DNA from: Lagopus muta
Taxonomy: Eukaryota > Chordata > Aves > Galliformes > Phasianidae
Length of the DNA: 64,000 nt
Direction of reading: 5' to 3'
Assembly: GCF_023343835.1 (NCBI RefSeq)
Contig: NC_064435.1
Span: 69,698,134-69,762,133, forward strand
Shown here one piece after another: positions 53,275 to 64,000 of the stretch (position 1 is the first letter of the stretch; every line of letters starts with the position of its first letter). The notes beneath the pieces were generated by a model. That model did not search any database and had not been told where the DNA came from. It saw only the letters and a list, made by a program, of their open reading frames with translations. A program made the position numbers and the translations under genes.

Positions 53275-53602
53275 GGTGGGTAACAGATGGTCCTAGAACT
53301 GAGGAAAGCTCTCTAAAATGAGCTCAACCAGACTAAGCTGTGAGAGGCTCCCAGCAAATAGGCCAAAATAGCCCCTGCTAAATACTGGAGTCATTATCAA
53401 ATACACAGATCTGTCTGCAAACAAGACAGTGTTTGTACTGAAAGGAAGACTGTAAAAAGTACAGCCTCCTTATTCTGCATATTTACCAGAAGTGACTTTA
53501 TTAAAGGTGTGTGTTGCTGTTCAAGTGCCAATAATGAGCTTTCACCAGATGCTTCTCTCTCTCTTGTCAGTCCAATACAGGTGTGAATGCAATACACGTG
53601 TG

Positions 53603-53669
53603 ATTTCATCCTGCCAGTCTTACTGGGAGGTAGGAAAATCTGACTGCAGTTGATCTTACGTGTGTTTCT
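53603..53669 (-). repeat. Old dispersed repeat, copy A
   Basis: Aligns with 55350-55416. The best 45 bp differ at about eight positions, and most differences in the extended block are transitions. On the minus strand both copies share an open frame with KINC(S/N)QIFLP(P/A)SK. The family is not recognised. Confidence 0.5.
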
Positions 53670-53699
53670 ATATTCACACCTCTTCAGAAGACTGATAAA

Positions 53700-53825
53700 G
53701 GCCCTGATCAAGCAGAGCACTCAAACACATGCTTAGCTTCAAGTGGCCTTGTTTTGTAGTTCCAGTGATTTCACATCAATGGGATATGCTGGCAATGTGG
53801 TGCTGGGCTTGAGTGCTTCTGGGTA
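53700..53825. repeat. Possible ancient amniote interspersed repeat
   Basis: 'GCCCTGATCAAGCAGAGCACT' type text followed by 'aaacacatgctta' and 'atcaatgggat' resembles an old repeat I recall from reptile and bird genomes (CTGATCCAGCAAAGCACTTA... with a CAATGGG core). The match is partial and from memory; I cannot name the family. Confidence 0.3.
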
Positions 53826-55349
53826 CAGCCTGCACAGTTCTCTGCATTCTGGCATCTGTGTTGGTCTCCCTCTGGAGAGCACTGGGGAAGGAGCAGGACT
53901 TGGTTCAGGAGGCTCAGCTTCCAGGTTTGGAATGAAGTTCATAGTGACTGCTTTTCCTTCCCACTGCAAACGCAGAACATTGTCAGCACAACATGGTAGT
54001 CTTGAATTCTCTTGTTGCTTTTTTTTTTTTTAAAACCAATTTCCTAAGGATGTAAGGTTAATGTGACCATATTCTGCACATTGCTGCTGTACCTTCCTCC
54101 TCCAAGAATGCCAGAGGCAGGATTTAAATGTGAAGTTGACAACTTGGAGAAGCAGACTGCAAAATATTAGGATGAAAATCTGTAAAGACAAGTGCGAAGC
54201 GCTCAACTTGTTTAAGAGTAATCAATTTCATGAATACAAATTGGGACCAACTAGCTAGGAAGTAGAGGAGAATTGGTTCTGGAGATTGCGGTGGGTCATA
54301 GACTGAACAAATCTGTGACAGACTGGTGTGAAGTAAATGAACACTGTGCAGGGTTGTGTAAGCATCAGGATGGCCAGCAAGACCTATAAGCTGTCCTGCA
54401 GGTGTTTCTCCTGTATGTTAGCCAATGGTAAGGCTTCTGCTGGAGTTATCTGCATTGTCATTCATAAATGCAAGATTTGGAATAACTGATGTCAGAGGGG
54501 CTGTGGAAGGTCCAGTGTTGGAAGCTTGTAAGTGTGCAATGGTGAGATGCTAAACTGACAGATCAGTAACGTTTACTCCTATGCTTGGGAAGATATCTCC
54601 TGGGGTTCAGGTCGTTGTGTGGTGACATAAAACATGCTGATGGAATAAAAAGGCTTCACACACTCCAGCTGTGCATGGAAGCCCTTGCTTTCAGCAAGTA
54701 CCCATGTGTTAGACCTTCAGAAGGCAGGGCTATCTGTGTAGTCTGTGTGCAGACTATACAGGCAAGACTATCTATGTAGTTTGCATCACTGTGCCTGTTT
54801 TAGAGGGAGCAGAGAATAACGCTGAGAGAGAGAGAAAAAGGCATAGCCACCAAAGATTTCCTGTCTTCCTATAGAAATATGAGAGCAGAGTCATGCAAGA
54901 GTCATGTGGAAAAAGAAAGCAATTACTGGAATAACGTAGGCGTGTGCTGTGTTTGTTTTGTTTTCAGTTTTAATACACTGAGAGACTTCAAACAGAAAAA
55001 GGCAACTTTGGCCAGCTCCTGTCAGTTCTCCTTTCTCTCTTTCATACTTCATCATTTGCAGATGACAAGGAAGATAACTGTGCTGCTCCACAAAGGCATT
55101 GATGGCAGTGGTATTTTGTCTTACAAAGGTTTCAGTGTTCCTCCAAAAAATATAATGCAGAAAAAATGCAGAGGTGAGCAGCACAGATCACCTAATGAGA
55201 TTTTGCTCTTGGCTTCCCTAACAGAGATCCTGGCTGACTGTGCTCAGGGAGACTGGAGAAGTTTCTGCCCAACTACACGTTGCTAAAGAGACGTCCAAAA
55301 AACCAACTAACCAATTTCTTAACAGCATGATACTCAAGTCCCTTACAGA

Positions 55350-55416
55350 CATGCCTGGCTTTACTCTTCTAATCTTGCTAGCAGGAAGGAAAATCTGATT
55401 GCAATTAATCTTACTT
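55350..55416 (-). repeat. Old dispersed repeat, copy B
   Basis: Partner of 53603-53669, in the same orientation about 1.75 kb away. Shared core GGAAAATCTGAYTGCARTTR. The minus-strand reading gives KINCNQIFLPASK. Confidence 0.5.
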
Positions 55417-55479
55417 GACAAATAGAGAAGTGAGCCAGAAAGGCAGAAGGGCTCGCTGAAGGCAGCGATGTGGTGGAGC

Positions 55480-58400
55480 AGCAGAGCCAGGTCACGAGCT
55501 CAGCCCAACCCTGCCAGGCATTGCCTCAGGTGCACAGACTACCTCCCCTTGCAGCTGGGAACAGAACACCCCAACTGCCCTTAAAGTCAGCATGCTGGTG
55601 GCTTTTTGTGTTCTCAATTCTTCCTCTACTTTATCTTTACCAGCACAGTCAATAAATATTCTTACCACTGTCACGGATGAGTCAGATTCGACATCATTTA
55701 TTGTGTTACACTGCTGTGAGAGCCACGCACTGAGCAGCTCTCCAGCTGTCTCCCACTGAAAAGGAAATATTTTACTGGAAAAATGAGACTCTGGTGCCAT
55801 TGTGCTCACCTGGCTGAGCTGGGGGCACAGAGGTAGGTGGGCAGAGGGGAAAGTGTGATATTGCTCAGTGTGAGCAGCACTCTGAGATCTCCTGTACCCC
55901 TAGCGGTGTCAAGAGCTGCTAAGGGCTGGTGTGAGGAATTCTCTCACCTGTGTCTATATACATAGATAGACATGCATAGAGAGAATTTGAAAAACAGTGT
56001 ATCGCCATGTGATACAAAGTAAATTACTGCTGATGTGTGTATTTCTAGAGGAAACAGGGATTAGTTTTAGGATACCTACACTTGTATTGAAAAGACTGTG
56101 GAGGGCAAGCTTTTCAACTGCTTATCATACTCCTCTTAATTATTTCATTCCTTTTCTTTTAAGGAGTGGTTTGAAAATGCAGTATGCACTGCTGTATGCA
56201 CACTGTTTGCACTGCCTTACAAAAACGAATTGCCTCACCTGTAAGCAGCACAAAGACTGACGCAAAGCGTTCTCTTGTTAAGCTGTGATAGCCAACATGA
56301 TGACTTTTTCTAAAATGCAGTTTTAATAGTTTTGCTATTCCTAAATATATTTGACTGTTTTGCTATCTTGTTCTGCAGCTCATTATTTCCCAGCTGGGAA
56401 TAGAGCAGACTGTGGGCTGAGGCAGCTGGCAGATGGACAGGGAGGAAGAGCTGCCATCCCCAGCAGGCCTCACCCACACTTGCTGGGGAATTGCTTTCCT
56501 CACAGCACAGCCCCAATTCAGGTTAGTTGGCAGCTATTCATTTCTGAAGGAGTCTCATGATACCCAATGCTAAAAGAAATGCAGCAAAGAGTTCTGAGAT
56601 GTATTTCTACATCTCACCCCTCTGTACAGCAATAGCCCCCTCTCAATACATGATACACAAAAGAAAAATCTATTGCAAATGAAGACTTTATTCCCTCCTC
56701 ACGCTTCCATTTCTTCTTATGTCTTAAGCTATGAACAGAACTAATTGGAAAACTCACACCACTAATTTTCCCTTTGGTTTTGGACTGATGAATTCATCAG
56801 CTCCCAGATAGAGAGGCAATGCCAATTACTCCAGTCTAGTGTTTTGAGGGATGAAGAAAGGAAGTCCATCCAAGCACACTTATTTAGATGTCTGAGAAAA
56901 GAAAAGTTTTGAGTTCAGAACACGGGGGTCCCCGGGGGCTATCTTCACTGCAGCAATGGCAATGAATAGCATTGGTTCTGATCTCTCACAGTTTGACTGT
57001 ACATCTGGGAAAGCAGATGAGTTTCTTCAACATGTGCTCTGTATCCCAAAATACATAACAAAATGCTTATGGTGCATATGGGACTTGGCTGTGCGATCGT
57101 TTTGCAGGCAGCAAAGCACGGGAACGGGCTGCCGGGCCGTAAACACACTGCTGCTGCACCAGGGCTTTAGTCCCTCATTGGGACTCCTCTCATCCCCTCT
57201 AAGTGAGCCCTCGTTTGACTGCTATCAAACCATGGTGACAATCCGGGGAGTCGTGGCCAAAGTGGCACTGCGAAATTCCCCTTCCTGTGCCATGTACCTG
57301 TTAGCATAAACAAATGCAAATTAACGTGCCTTCATTTGCACAGTGTGCTGCAAAGAACAAAATACATGACTTTTCCAAGACACTTCCCCCATGGTAAAGA
57401 TGGCACAACCAAGTTATGGTAATTATTTGCAAATGACAATGTTTGTACCAGCAGCTGAGTTAGGGGCTTCTGTCCATCCAGTTGGAGGGCAGCAATGACA
57501 GCACTTGAGGTGAATTTTTCCTTTTTCTGTGGTCGGAGAGCTGCTGCTGGCTGCACATAACTGCCTCCAATGTATGGGAAGGGCACAGAATTCCCAGGAG
57601 ACCCTCTGGGACCAACAGAGATTGACCGCAACAGTATTCACAGTGAGCTATTGGAATTGTCCCACGCCATTCCTCAAGCAAAAGCTGCCTCGGTTCCAGG
57701 AAAAGATCAAACATATTAGCTAAATCCCACACACGAGCACTGGGTTCTCCAAGGCAATTTCCAGTTCAGCTCCAGGAAGGCCACAGTGCTGTGAGTGACT
57801 GCTCCCCTGTGACTGACTGCGCTGGCATGGCACACACGTCACGAAGCGCACTCATTTACTGCAAATTGCAGGGCTGGAACCTGGGACTTCAGATCCTTTA
57901 GGATGGAAACCTCTTTTAGCTGGGGTTATATACAGTGCATAATAATAGCCCTGTGTCTAGCATAATGATGGCCTACCACATCTACTCATTAGCACTGATG
58001 ATCATGTCGCAGTATTACCAACAGTTTGCTTCTCCAGAAAGCAGCTGGATGGCAGAAGGCACTAAAAAGTTTCCCTCTGCTAACCTACCTGGTGGCATGA
58101 ATAGGGGATGCTAAATCCTTGTAAAAAGACAAAACCTAGACATCCTTCCTTCTCTCATTAAAAGGCATTTTCTTAGAAGGAGGTTAATTATTTAACGAGC
58201 TATCTGATTCATCTCCTTAGCTCACTTAGCTTGGCTGTCCTGGTGCTCCCTGTGCTGTGAGGATGCTGTGCTGTCCCCAAAGGCAAGAGGGATGCTCAAG
58301 CACCTGCCCAGGACTGCTGAGGTGAGCTCCTCTCTACAGCATGGGGGGATGGAGGCTGGGGCAGCTGCACATCTCTGCCCCTGCCCTACTGCAGCAGCTC

Positions 58401-61400
58401 CTGCTGCAAGGACACGCGGCCAAGACTTGCATGCAGAACGGCTGCAGGGCCCTTAACAGGAATGGATTTGTTAAGAGGATGAAAGCTACACCTTCTAGGA
58501 TGGCTAATATGATCTTGCAGTCACACAAAGATGCAGAGACTCCCATACAGATAATTTGGGGCTGCATACATTCTGACTTTCCAAAATAACTCAAGAAAAT
58601 ACAGTTGTGTTTACCAGAAACCTTTCAGCGAGTACCTGAGCCAGGGCTGCCCCTGGAGCAGTGGTGTGCCACATCCACACAGGTGGCAGAGCCAGCTAAA
58701 TAGAGAGCAGCAGGCAGCAATAGCCCGCACATGTCTGTAGGGTGTGCTTCTGTGGAAGTGCAGCTCTGCATCCCATGTGCTCAGCTCTGCTCCATCCCAA
58801 CCCTCTGGCACCTGCTCTCATTTTAAAATGCTTGAAGATCATCCAGCCGCATCTTTGACTTTCACAGACATTGCTTTCATAAGCCTTCCCTGGTCAGCCT
58901 CAACAGATTCCCATTGTGAGATTTTGCTGGGAAAAGACCCTTATGTAGGGCAGAAGTCCTGCAGAGAAAAGCCTGCACTATGAGCTGCTGCTCCTGTCCC
59001 ATAGAGAGTGGTGATGGGGCTGATGGGACAAGGCACTGCCTCTCCCTTTCAGAGGAAACCTGTGGTCTGAAACAGGCCGGTGCCAAGACCTCCAGGAGCA
59101 ATTAATTCCTAAGTGGGACACAAACATATTTTCTAAGCCTATGCTCTGTATTCTACTGCTATACACATTGTAAAAATTATGGAGAGGAAAAAAGAATGCT
59201 TTAAGTGGCAATTACACTCTGTTAAGCATACTTTAGCACAACGATATTACGCCTAACAGACAACCAGAGTCCCATGAAAGAAGCAGGGGAAAAATTAGCA
59301 GCACCAGCAGAGCGCTGACTGCTGTGACAGTCGGTCATTAGCAACATGGCTGTGTGCTCAGCCCGGCACAGCCACACTGATGGCTGTCCTGCTGGCACTG
59401 ACTGCTTCCAGCACACGGCTGGCTGTAATAACGTGTAGGGCATGTCCCGATCACTCCAAATATCTGTGACCAGGAAAGAAATATCATACCTGAATAACAA
59501 AATAAGCTCCTCGTGAGGTTTTTAAGACAGACACTTATTTGAATTTATATTTTCATTTGAAGCCTGAGTTAAGGCTTGTGTGCAATTTTAAATAAAAGCA
59601 TGCTAACTGCAAATGATCAAGGCGTTTGCTCCAGCTTAGTAAAAGACGAGACAAATGGCTTGATTAATAAGTACCTTGCTGGAATGCTCAATCTAATCAG
59701 AAACTTCATATCAATTGTTTTAATATATCAAAGATCAGGAGAGATGGAGATTCGCTGATTGCTTATTAGCATCACAGTTTGTCCTCTTCTGCCCTGCACA
59801 CTGAGCTACTGTACAGCACAGAATTTCTGTGCTCCTAATCCAGATATTATTCTTTTTCAGGAAAAGGGGATTTGCAGCTGGTGGAAAGGTCTGATCTGTA
59901 TTTCTAAATGGAACGTAAGCGTGCTGTGTGACCTGGGGGAGCTCAATTATTCTCTTGGTTCCTTTACTTTCCCCAAAGAAACTCAACACTTACTTTACTC
60001 CTATGCACTACGAGAATTATTCCATCAGTATCTGTAAGCTACAGAGGTCGTCAGTGTGAGGTAAGATACATGTACAATTTGTTTTCTCTTTTGAAATGCT
60101 TTGGAGCATGATGTTATGAGATTAAATTTGAAACAAAATAAATGCTGTAACATTGCTTCTAGATGAAGTACATTTTCCTGACTTGTCTCTGTTTGCTGAT
60201 GCTGAGCCCATGTGTCAGCCCCAAATTGAAGTAAATTCACTGCACCACCAGCAATACAGCCATCTCCGTGTTTAGTATCAGTGCACGCAGCCAGCAAGCT
60301 AAGTTAGCCAACATCATGTAAACCCCTCTTTCAGCTGCACAGCTCCTTAAAATTCATGTGTAACACTGTAAGATGGAGCCCATCAAGTGGCCAAGCCAGT
60401 AAGGCTGCCAAGTTGGCTGTGTGTTGGAAGCTGTCTGAACGTGGTACAACACGTAGCAGGTTACACCTCTGTGTGAGCCTATCAGCCAGAGTCATAATCA
60501 TCCAAAGGCTTTCAAATGCTCTGACTGTTTTTAGATGCTCTCCTCCCTGTACAACTAATGGGCTCAAACACTTCCATCTGTAATTAGCGTATTCTCATTA
60601 GAGTTTTGTTTCAAGGTGAGGAATACTTGGCAAATTTATGTTTCTGATGCGGCCAAAAATTTGAAATGAGATCAAAATGTAAAATAGCACAGTATGATTT
60701 CATACATTTCTGTTCCTGCCTGGCAGTAATGGGAAGAATATCTTGTAAAAATCCCCAGACACTCATTTCTAGAGTCCTCAGTGTGCTCTGTGTGTCTTAA
60801 ATCTCAAGTGTGCATTCAGCCTGTGTGAGTAACCTTCATACATAAATACATGTAAGAGGAATTACATCTGTGTCTAAGTAATATATATGTAGCACAAATT
60901 CTGAGGCCCTCTTTCTATCTGAGACATCAGCGGTCTCAATTTTTAGTTGGCCTCTCCATTATTAGGCCAACTGCTAATGGCCAGAGCAAGCACTTCTGAG
61001 AGTATGCTTGAACTCTCATGTTTGGGACACAGGAGACTTCTTTAGCCGCAGAAGTATTGGAAAGATCAAGTTCCAGGGAGTTCCAAAAAGGCAAAGTAAG
61101 ATTAACTGCACTTCATCCATCTGTGTTCCACCTGAAAGTGCCAAACACCAAAAGCCAACAGGGGAGCTTAGGGGCAGGTGTAGGTGTTTCAGATTCAGGC
61201 TGCGATGAGTTAGGATGCACGCACAGCTTCAGCTTCTTCGACCACATGAATCATTCAGAGCTTACTGACAACCATTAAAAGCAAGTGAGCTAAATGTTTT
61301 ATCTTGCAGAGCTGTCCTTAGGGTATTTAATTAAAAATAGGCTCCTGACCAAAATAATTTCATCAGATTATTTCTCATGAAAGCATTACTGTGAAAGAAG

Positions 61401-64000
61401 GTAATTACTTGGGAAAGACTTATCCCATGGCACGTTCTTCTATTATAAAAGTAATTTCCATTCACATTCCAGGTATTCTGGCAAGAAAGGAAGGACCATG
61501 GCTGGGTATGTGGCTTTTTGTTTCATCTGTAGAGTATTTCAAATGATTTGACAAGTGTTTGACAAATGACACTTTTTGGTTCTCCATTAAAGTTGACATT
61601 AAACTCTTGTTTATCATGGAAGGCTGTGATGTCGACCTTAATGCTGAGTTCTCAATTACTTTCTTGAAAACAGTCCAAAAAACCTCACTCAGCTGTTTAT
61701 GCACATCAGAATTTATTTGATTTTTGCTATGCTTACCTACTTAAACATATAACAAACCACATGGAGAAAGTCCATCATTGTTAGGATTTAGTATCTCTGC
61801 CCTTTCAATAAACACGTGTGAATGGAAAACATGGTGAAAATCTCTTAAGTTTCTCTTGTTTTGAAGTCTGTAGAAAAAAGAAAAATGCTACAGACTGAAG
61901 TTTCCAGATATTTTTTTGAATCTAAAAAAAAGTAAACATGACTGCTTTTAAATAACAGCTAGAAAACTTTTCAGGTCTCCTGTTTACATAATAAAGAAAT
62001 AGTAAAGGACAGGAATCCAATGTGGTCTTAAAAATAATGATAATAATTTACTTTTTAAAAAATGCTCACATTCTAAACTGATGTTGGTAGAAGTGCCATT
62101 ATTGGTGTCCCACTTGTCTTGCAATTCAGTCATTTGTCCACAAGTTCTTCGTTTCCACCTGATCAATGTGTACATGGAATAATGCTTCAACGTCATCAAT
62201 GCATTTCTCCCTTAATATGGCTGTGAATTGTATTTTTCTAATGTCTGTGGCTAGAGAAATGAGGCCCAGAGAGAGTAAGCAACTCCTCCACAGTCACACA
62301 GGAATTCTGCCCATCATGGCAGTCATCATCTCCTACATCCCAAGCTGAGATATTAATCTGACTCTGGAGCATTCCCACTCACTCCTGGCCAGCCCAGACA
62401 CCTTCCACCTGCAGGTGAAAGCCCAAGCCATGATCTTCACAGACTACAATGACCTGTTACTAAGCTTGAGAAACAGATTCCTGTTCTGCAACAGGAACAT
62501 TTTCATCTCTGAATTATTATTGTACAACTTAATTCATAATAAATAAATTAAAAACCATATACTTCGATTTTTCGACCATACAAGTCAGCAGCAGAGCTGT
62601 TTGACATTGTAATTCAACAGAAAACCAGGCAGCTAGGCTTAAACAGGAAGAGAACAGCAGTTTGCAGGTGCCATGAGGGCTGTATCTGCCTCCCTCACTG
62701 GTCCAACAGCTCACAACAGCATCTAATACAAACTTACCCTTTCATTGCATTGCCGTCAGCTTGTTGAAGTTCACACTTTGCTCATTTGGTCTTGGATAGC
62801 ATTCTTTTTGATCAAACAAAAAACTTGTTTGTTTGCCTCAAAATATCAGCAAGGATGTGTCTTTCATGGATCAAACTAGTATAGAAGACGACTTGGTTTG
62901 CCGCCTTAATCTGGAAAGAAGTGCCAGCACGGCCTTCCCATTCCTCCCGCCCCATCTTCCATCTCTGCCTCCTGTGCCCAGGGAAGGCGAGCTGTGGGTC
63001 ACAATCCCCAGACTAATGAGCAGTTCCAGCACCTCTTTTACTGCCTTTTTTTCCAACTAAAAGGAGTGCAGTATATCTCAATAGTAAGGGAATCAGTAAC
63101 CCAACTAAATGGGAGCACATTGCAACCTCCCGAGGAGCATGCCACTCAGAGACATTATACATCTGGACAGCATGGGCCCTGGTCACTGAATCCTTTCTCA
63201 GATGTAAGATGCTTTTTTTTTCACATCTCTTAGAGCACTTTATGTGCTGAACTCTCAGCTAGGCCTGTTCTGTGACCAATGGGATATCAGCACTAACACA
63301 GTCTTGCCCTAGCACAGTAAAGAAATGAGATGGCAGGACCCTGGAGGTATGGTACACTGAAAAACACCACACAGTGTGTAATTCTGTAATGCAGAGGGTG
63401 GACAGCAACACAGCAGGCCTCCCCCCTGTGTAAATTGGCACTGGTAAGTTCCGACAAGTTACATCAACATTGCCTTGATCCATCACTGACACTCGAGTAA
63501 CAGCAGCACAGCTATTACCAAACATTTGGTGTGTTCTTCTTCCTCCTGGTAAGATATTTTTGCAACCTTTCCTGGCTCCTCAGCTGATATAAATCTGTAC
63601 AAGCCTGGAATAATACCTTCTTGTGTTCATCGCATAATAACCTCTACAGCATTGCATCAGATCAGTGTCCAGTTTCCCTGATTTATCCCCACAAAACGGT
63701 GCCTCTGGGTAGACCGTGTCTTACATTATTCGCCATTTGACAACAGTAACTTGATTCACTACACTGAGAAGGAAACTATTTATTTACACCACATGTAACA
63801 AATATCCCAGAGAATTATTCCTTGATTAAGCATTAGACAAGATGGTAATGAAAGATCATGTTTCACTGGACAGCTAATTGCACTTGTTGGGCATGGCAGC
63901 TGAAGAATAATGCAGGCAAACACAGAGATGCAGTAATTCCCTTCAGGACATGCCATGCACAATTCTGCAGTGAACAAAGTCAGCTGAGGTCCTATTGGCC
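55480..64000. other. Gene-poor interval to the right edge
   Basis: No coding exon, RNA gene or transposon is recognised. Open frames up to about 120 codons overlap on both strands and look like chance. Some AT-rich stretches dense in homeodomain-like TAATTA and TCF-like ATCAAAG words (around 58150-58220, 59590-59770 and 61300-61440) have the look of non-coding conserved elements, but this cannot be judged without alignment. Confidence 0.45.

Noticed and set aside
54739-54764. Short hairpin around TAGTCTG-TGTG-CAGACTA as a possible microRNA precursor
   Set aside because: A stem of about 10 bp with a 4-nt loop is far too short for a pre-miRNA.

Overview
This is a window of a bird nuclear genome, most likely a galliform such as chicken. 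It holds interrupted genes with GT-AG introns, several truncated CR1 LINE 3' ends, two mariner (Galluhop-like) remnants and one solitary LTR of an avian endogenous retrovirus. Three conserved protein-coding genes occupy the left 45 kb. The right 19 kb has no gene I can recognise.

Positions 1-29.6 kb (+ strand): the body and 3' end of MARCHF6 (TEB4/Doa10), a polytopic ER ubiquitin ligase of ER-associated degradation. Twenty-two coding exons are visible, from the exon encoding the residues just after the first transmembrane segment to the TAA at 26192-26194. The RING-CH exons lie to the left of the window. One of its introns (11139-12294) has the signature of a minor-spliceosome (U12-type) intron. 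The introns also carry an antisense solo LTR, two mariner remnants and CR1 pieces. A long AT-rich 3' UTR follows.

Positions 30.7-37.5 kb (+ strand): a CpG-rich promoter with an X-box-like RFX site, then the five coding exons of ROPN1L, an RIIa-domain protein of sperm flagella and motile cilia. CR1 fragments are dense around this gene.

Positions 39.2-44.7 kb (- strand, tail to tail with ROPN1L): nine coding exons of SNRNP48, the U11-48K protein that recognises U12-type 5' splice sites. It includes its CHHC zinc finger and a basic K/R/S-rich tail. Its promoter is CpG-rich with YY1/CTCF-like sites, a short upstream ORF and two in-frame start codons.

Positions 44.8-64 kb: no gene recognised. 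It holds a CpG island without a known gene (about 51.24-51.91 kb) followed by a well-formed candidate exon, a CR1 fragment, AT-rich simple repeats, and a pair of old diverged direct repeats near 53.6 and 55.4 kb.

The three genes do not form a pathway. MARCHF6 and ROPN1L are neighbours in mammals (human 5p15), but SNRNP48 sits on human 6p24, so the ROPN1L-SNRNP48 junction is a lineage-specific gene neighbourhood. I found no undescribed molecular system. The best leads are the U12-type intron, the gene-order junction, the SNRNP48 5' leader and the orphan CpG island.
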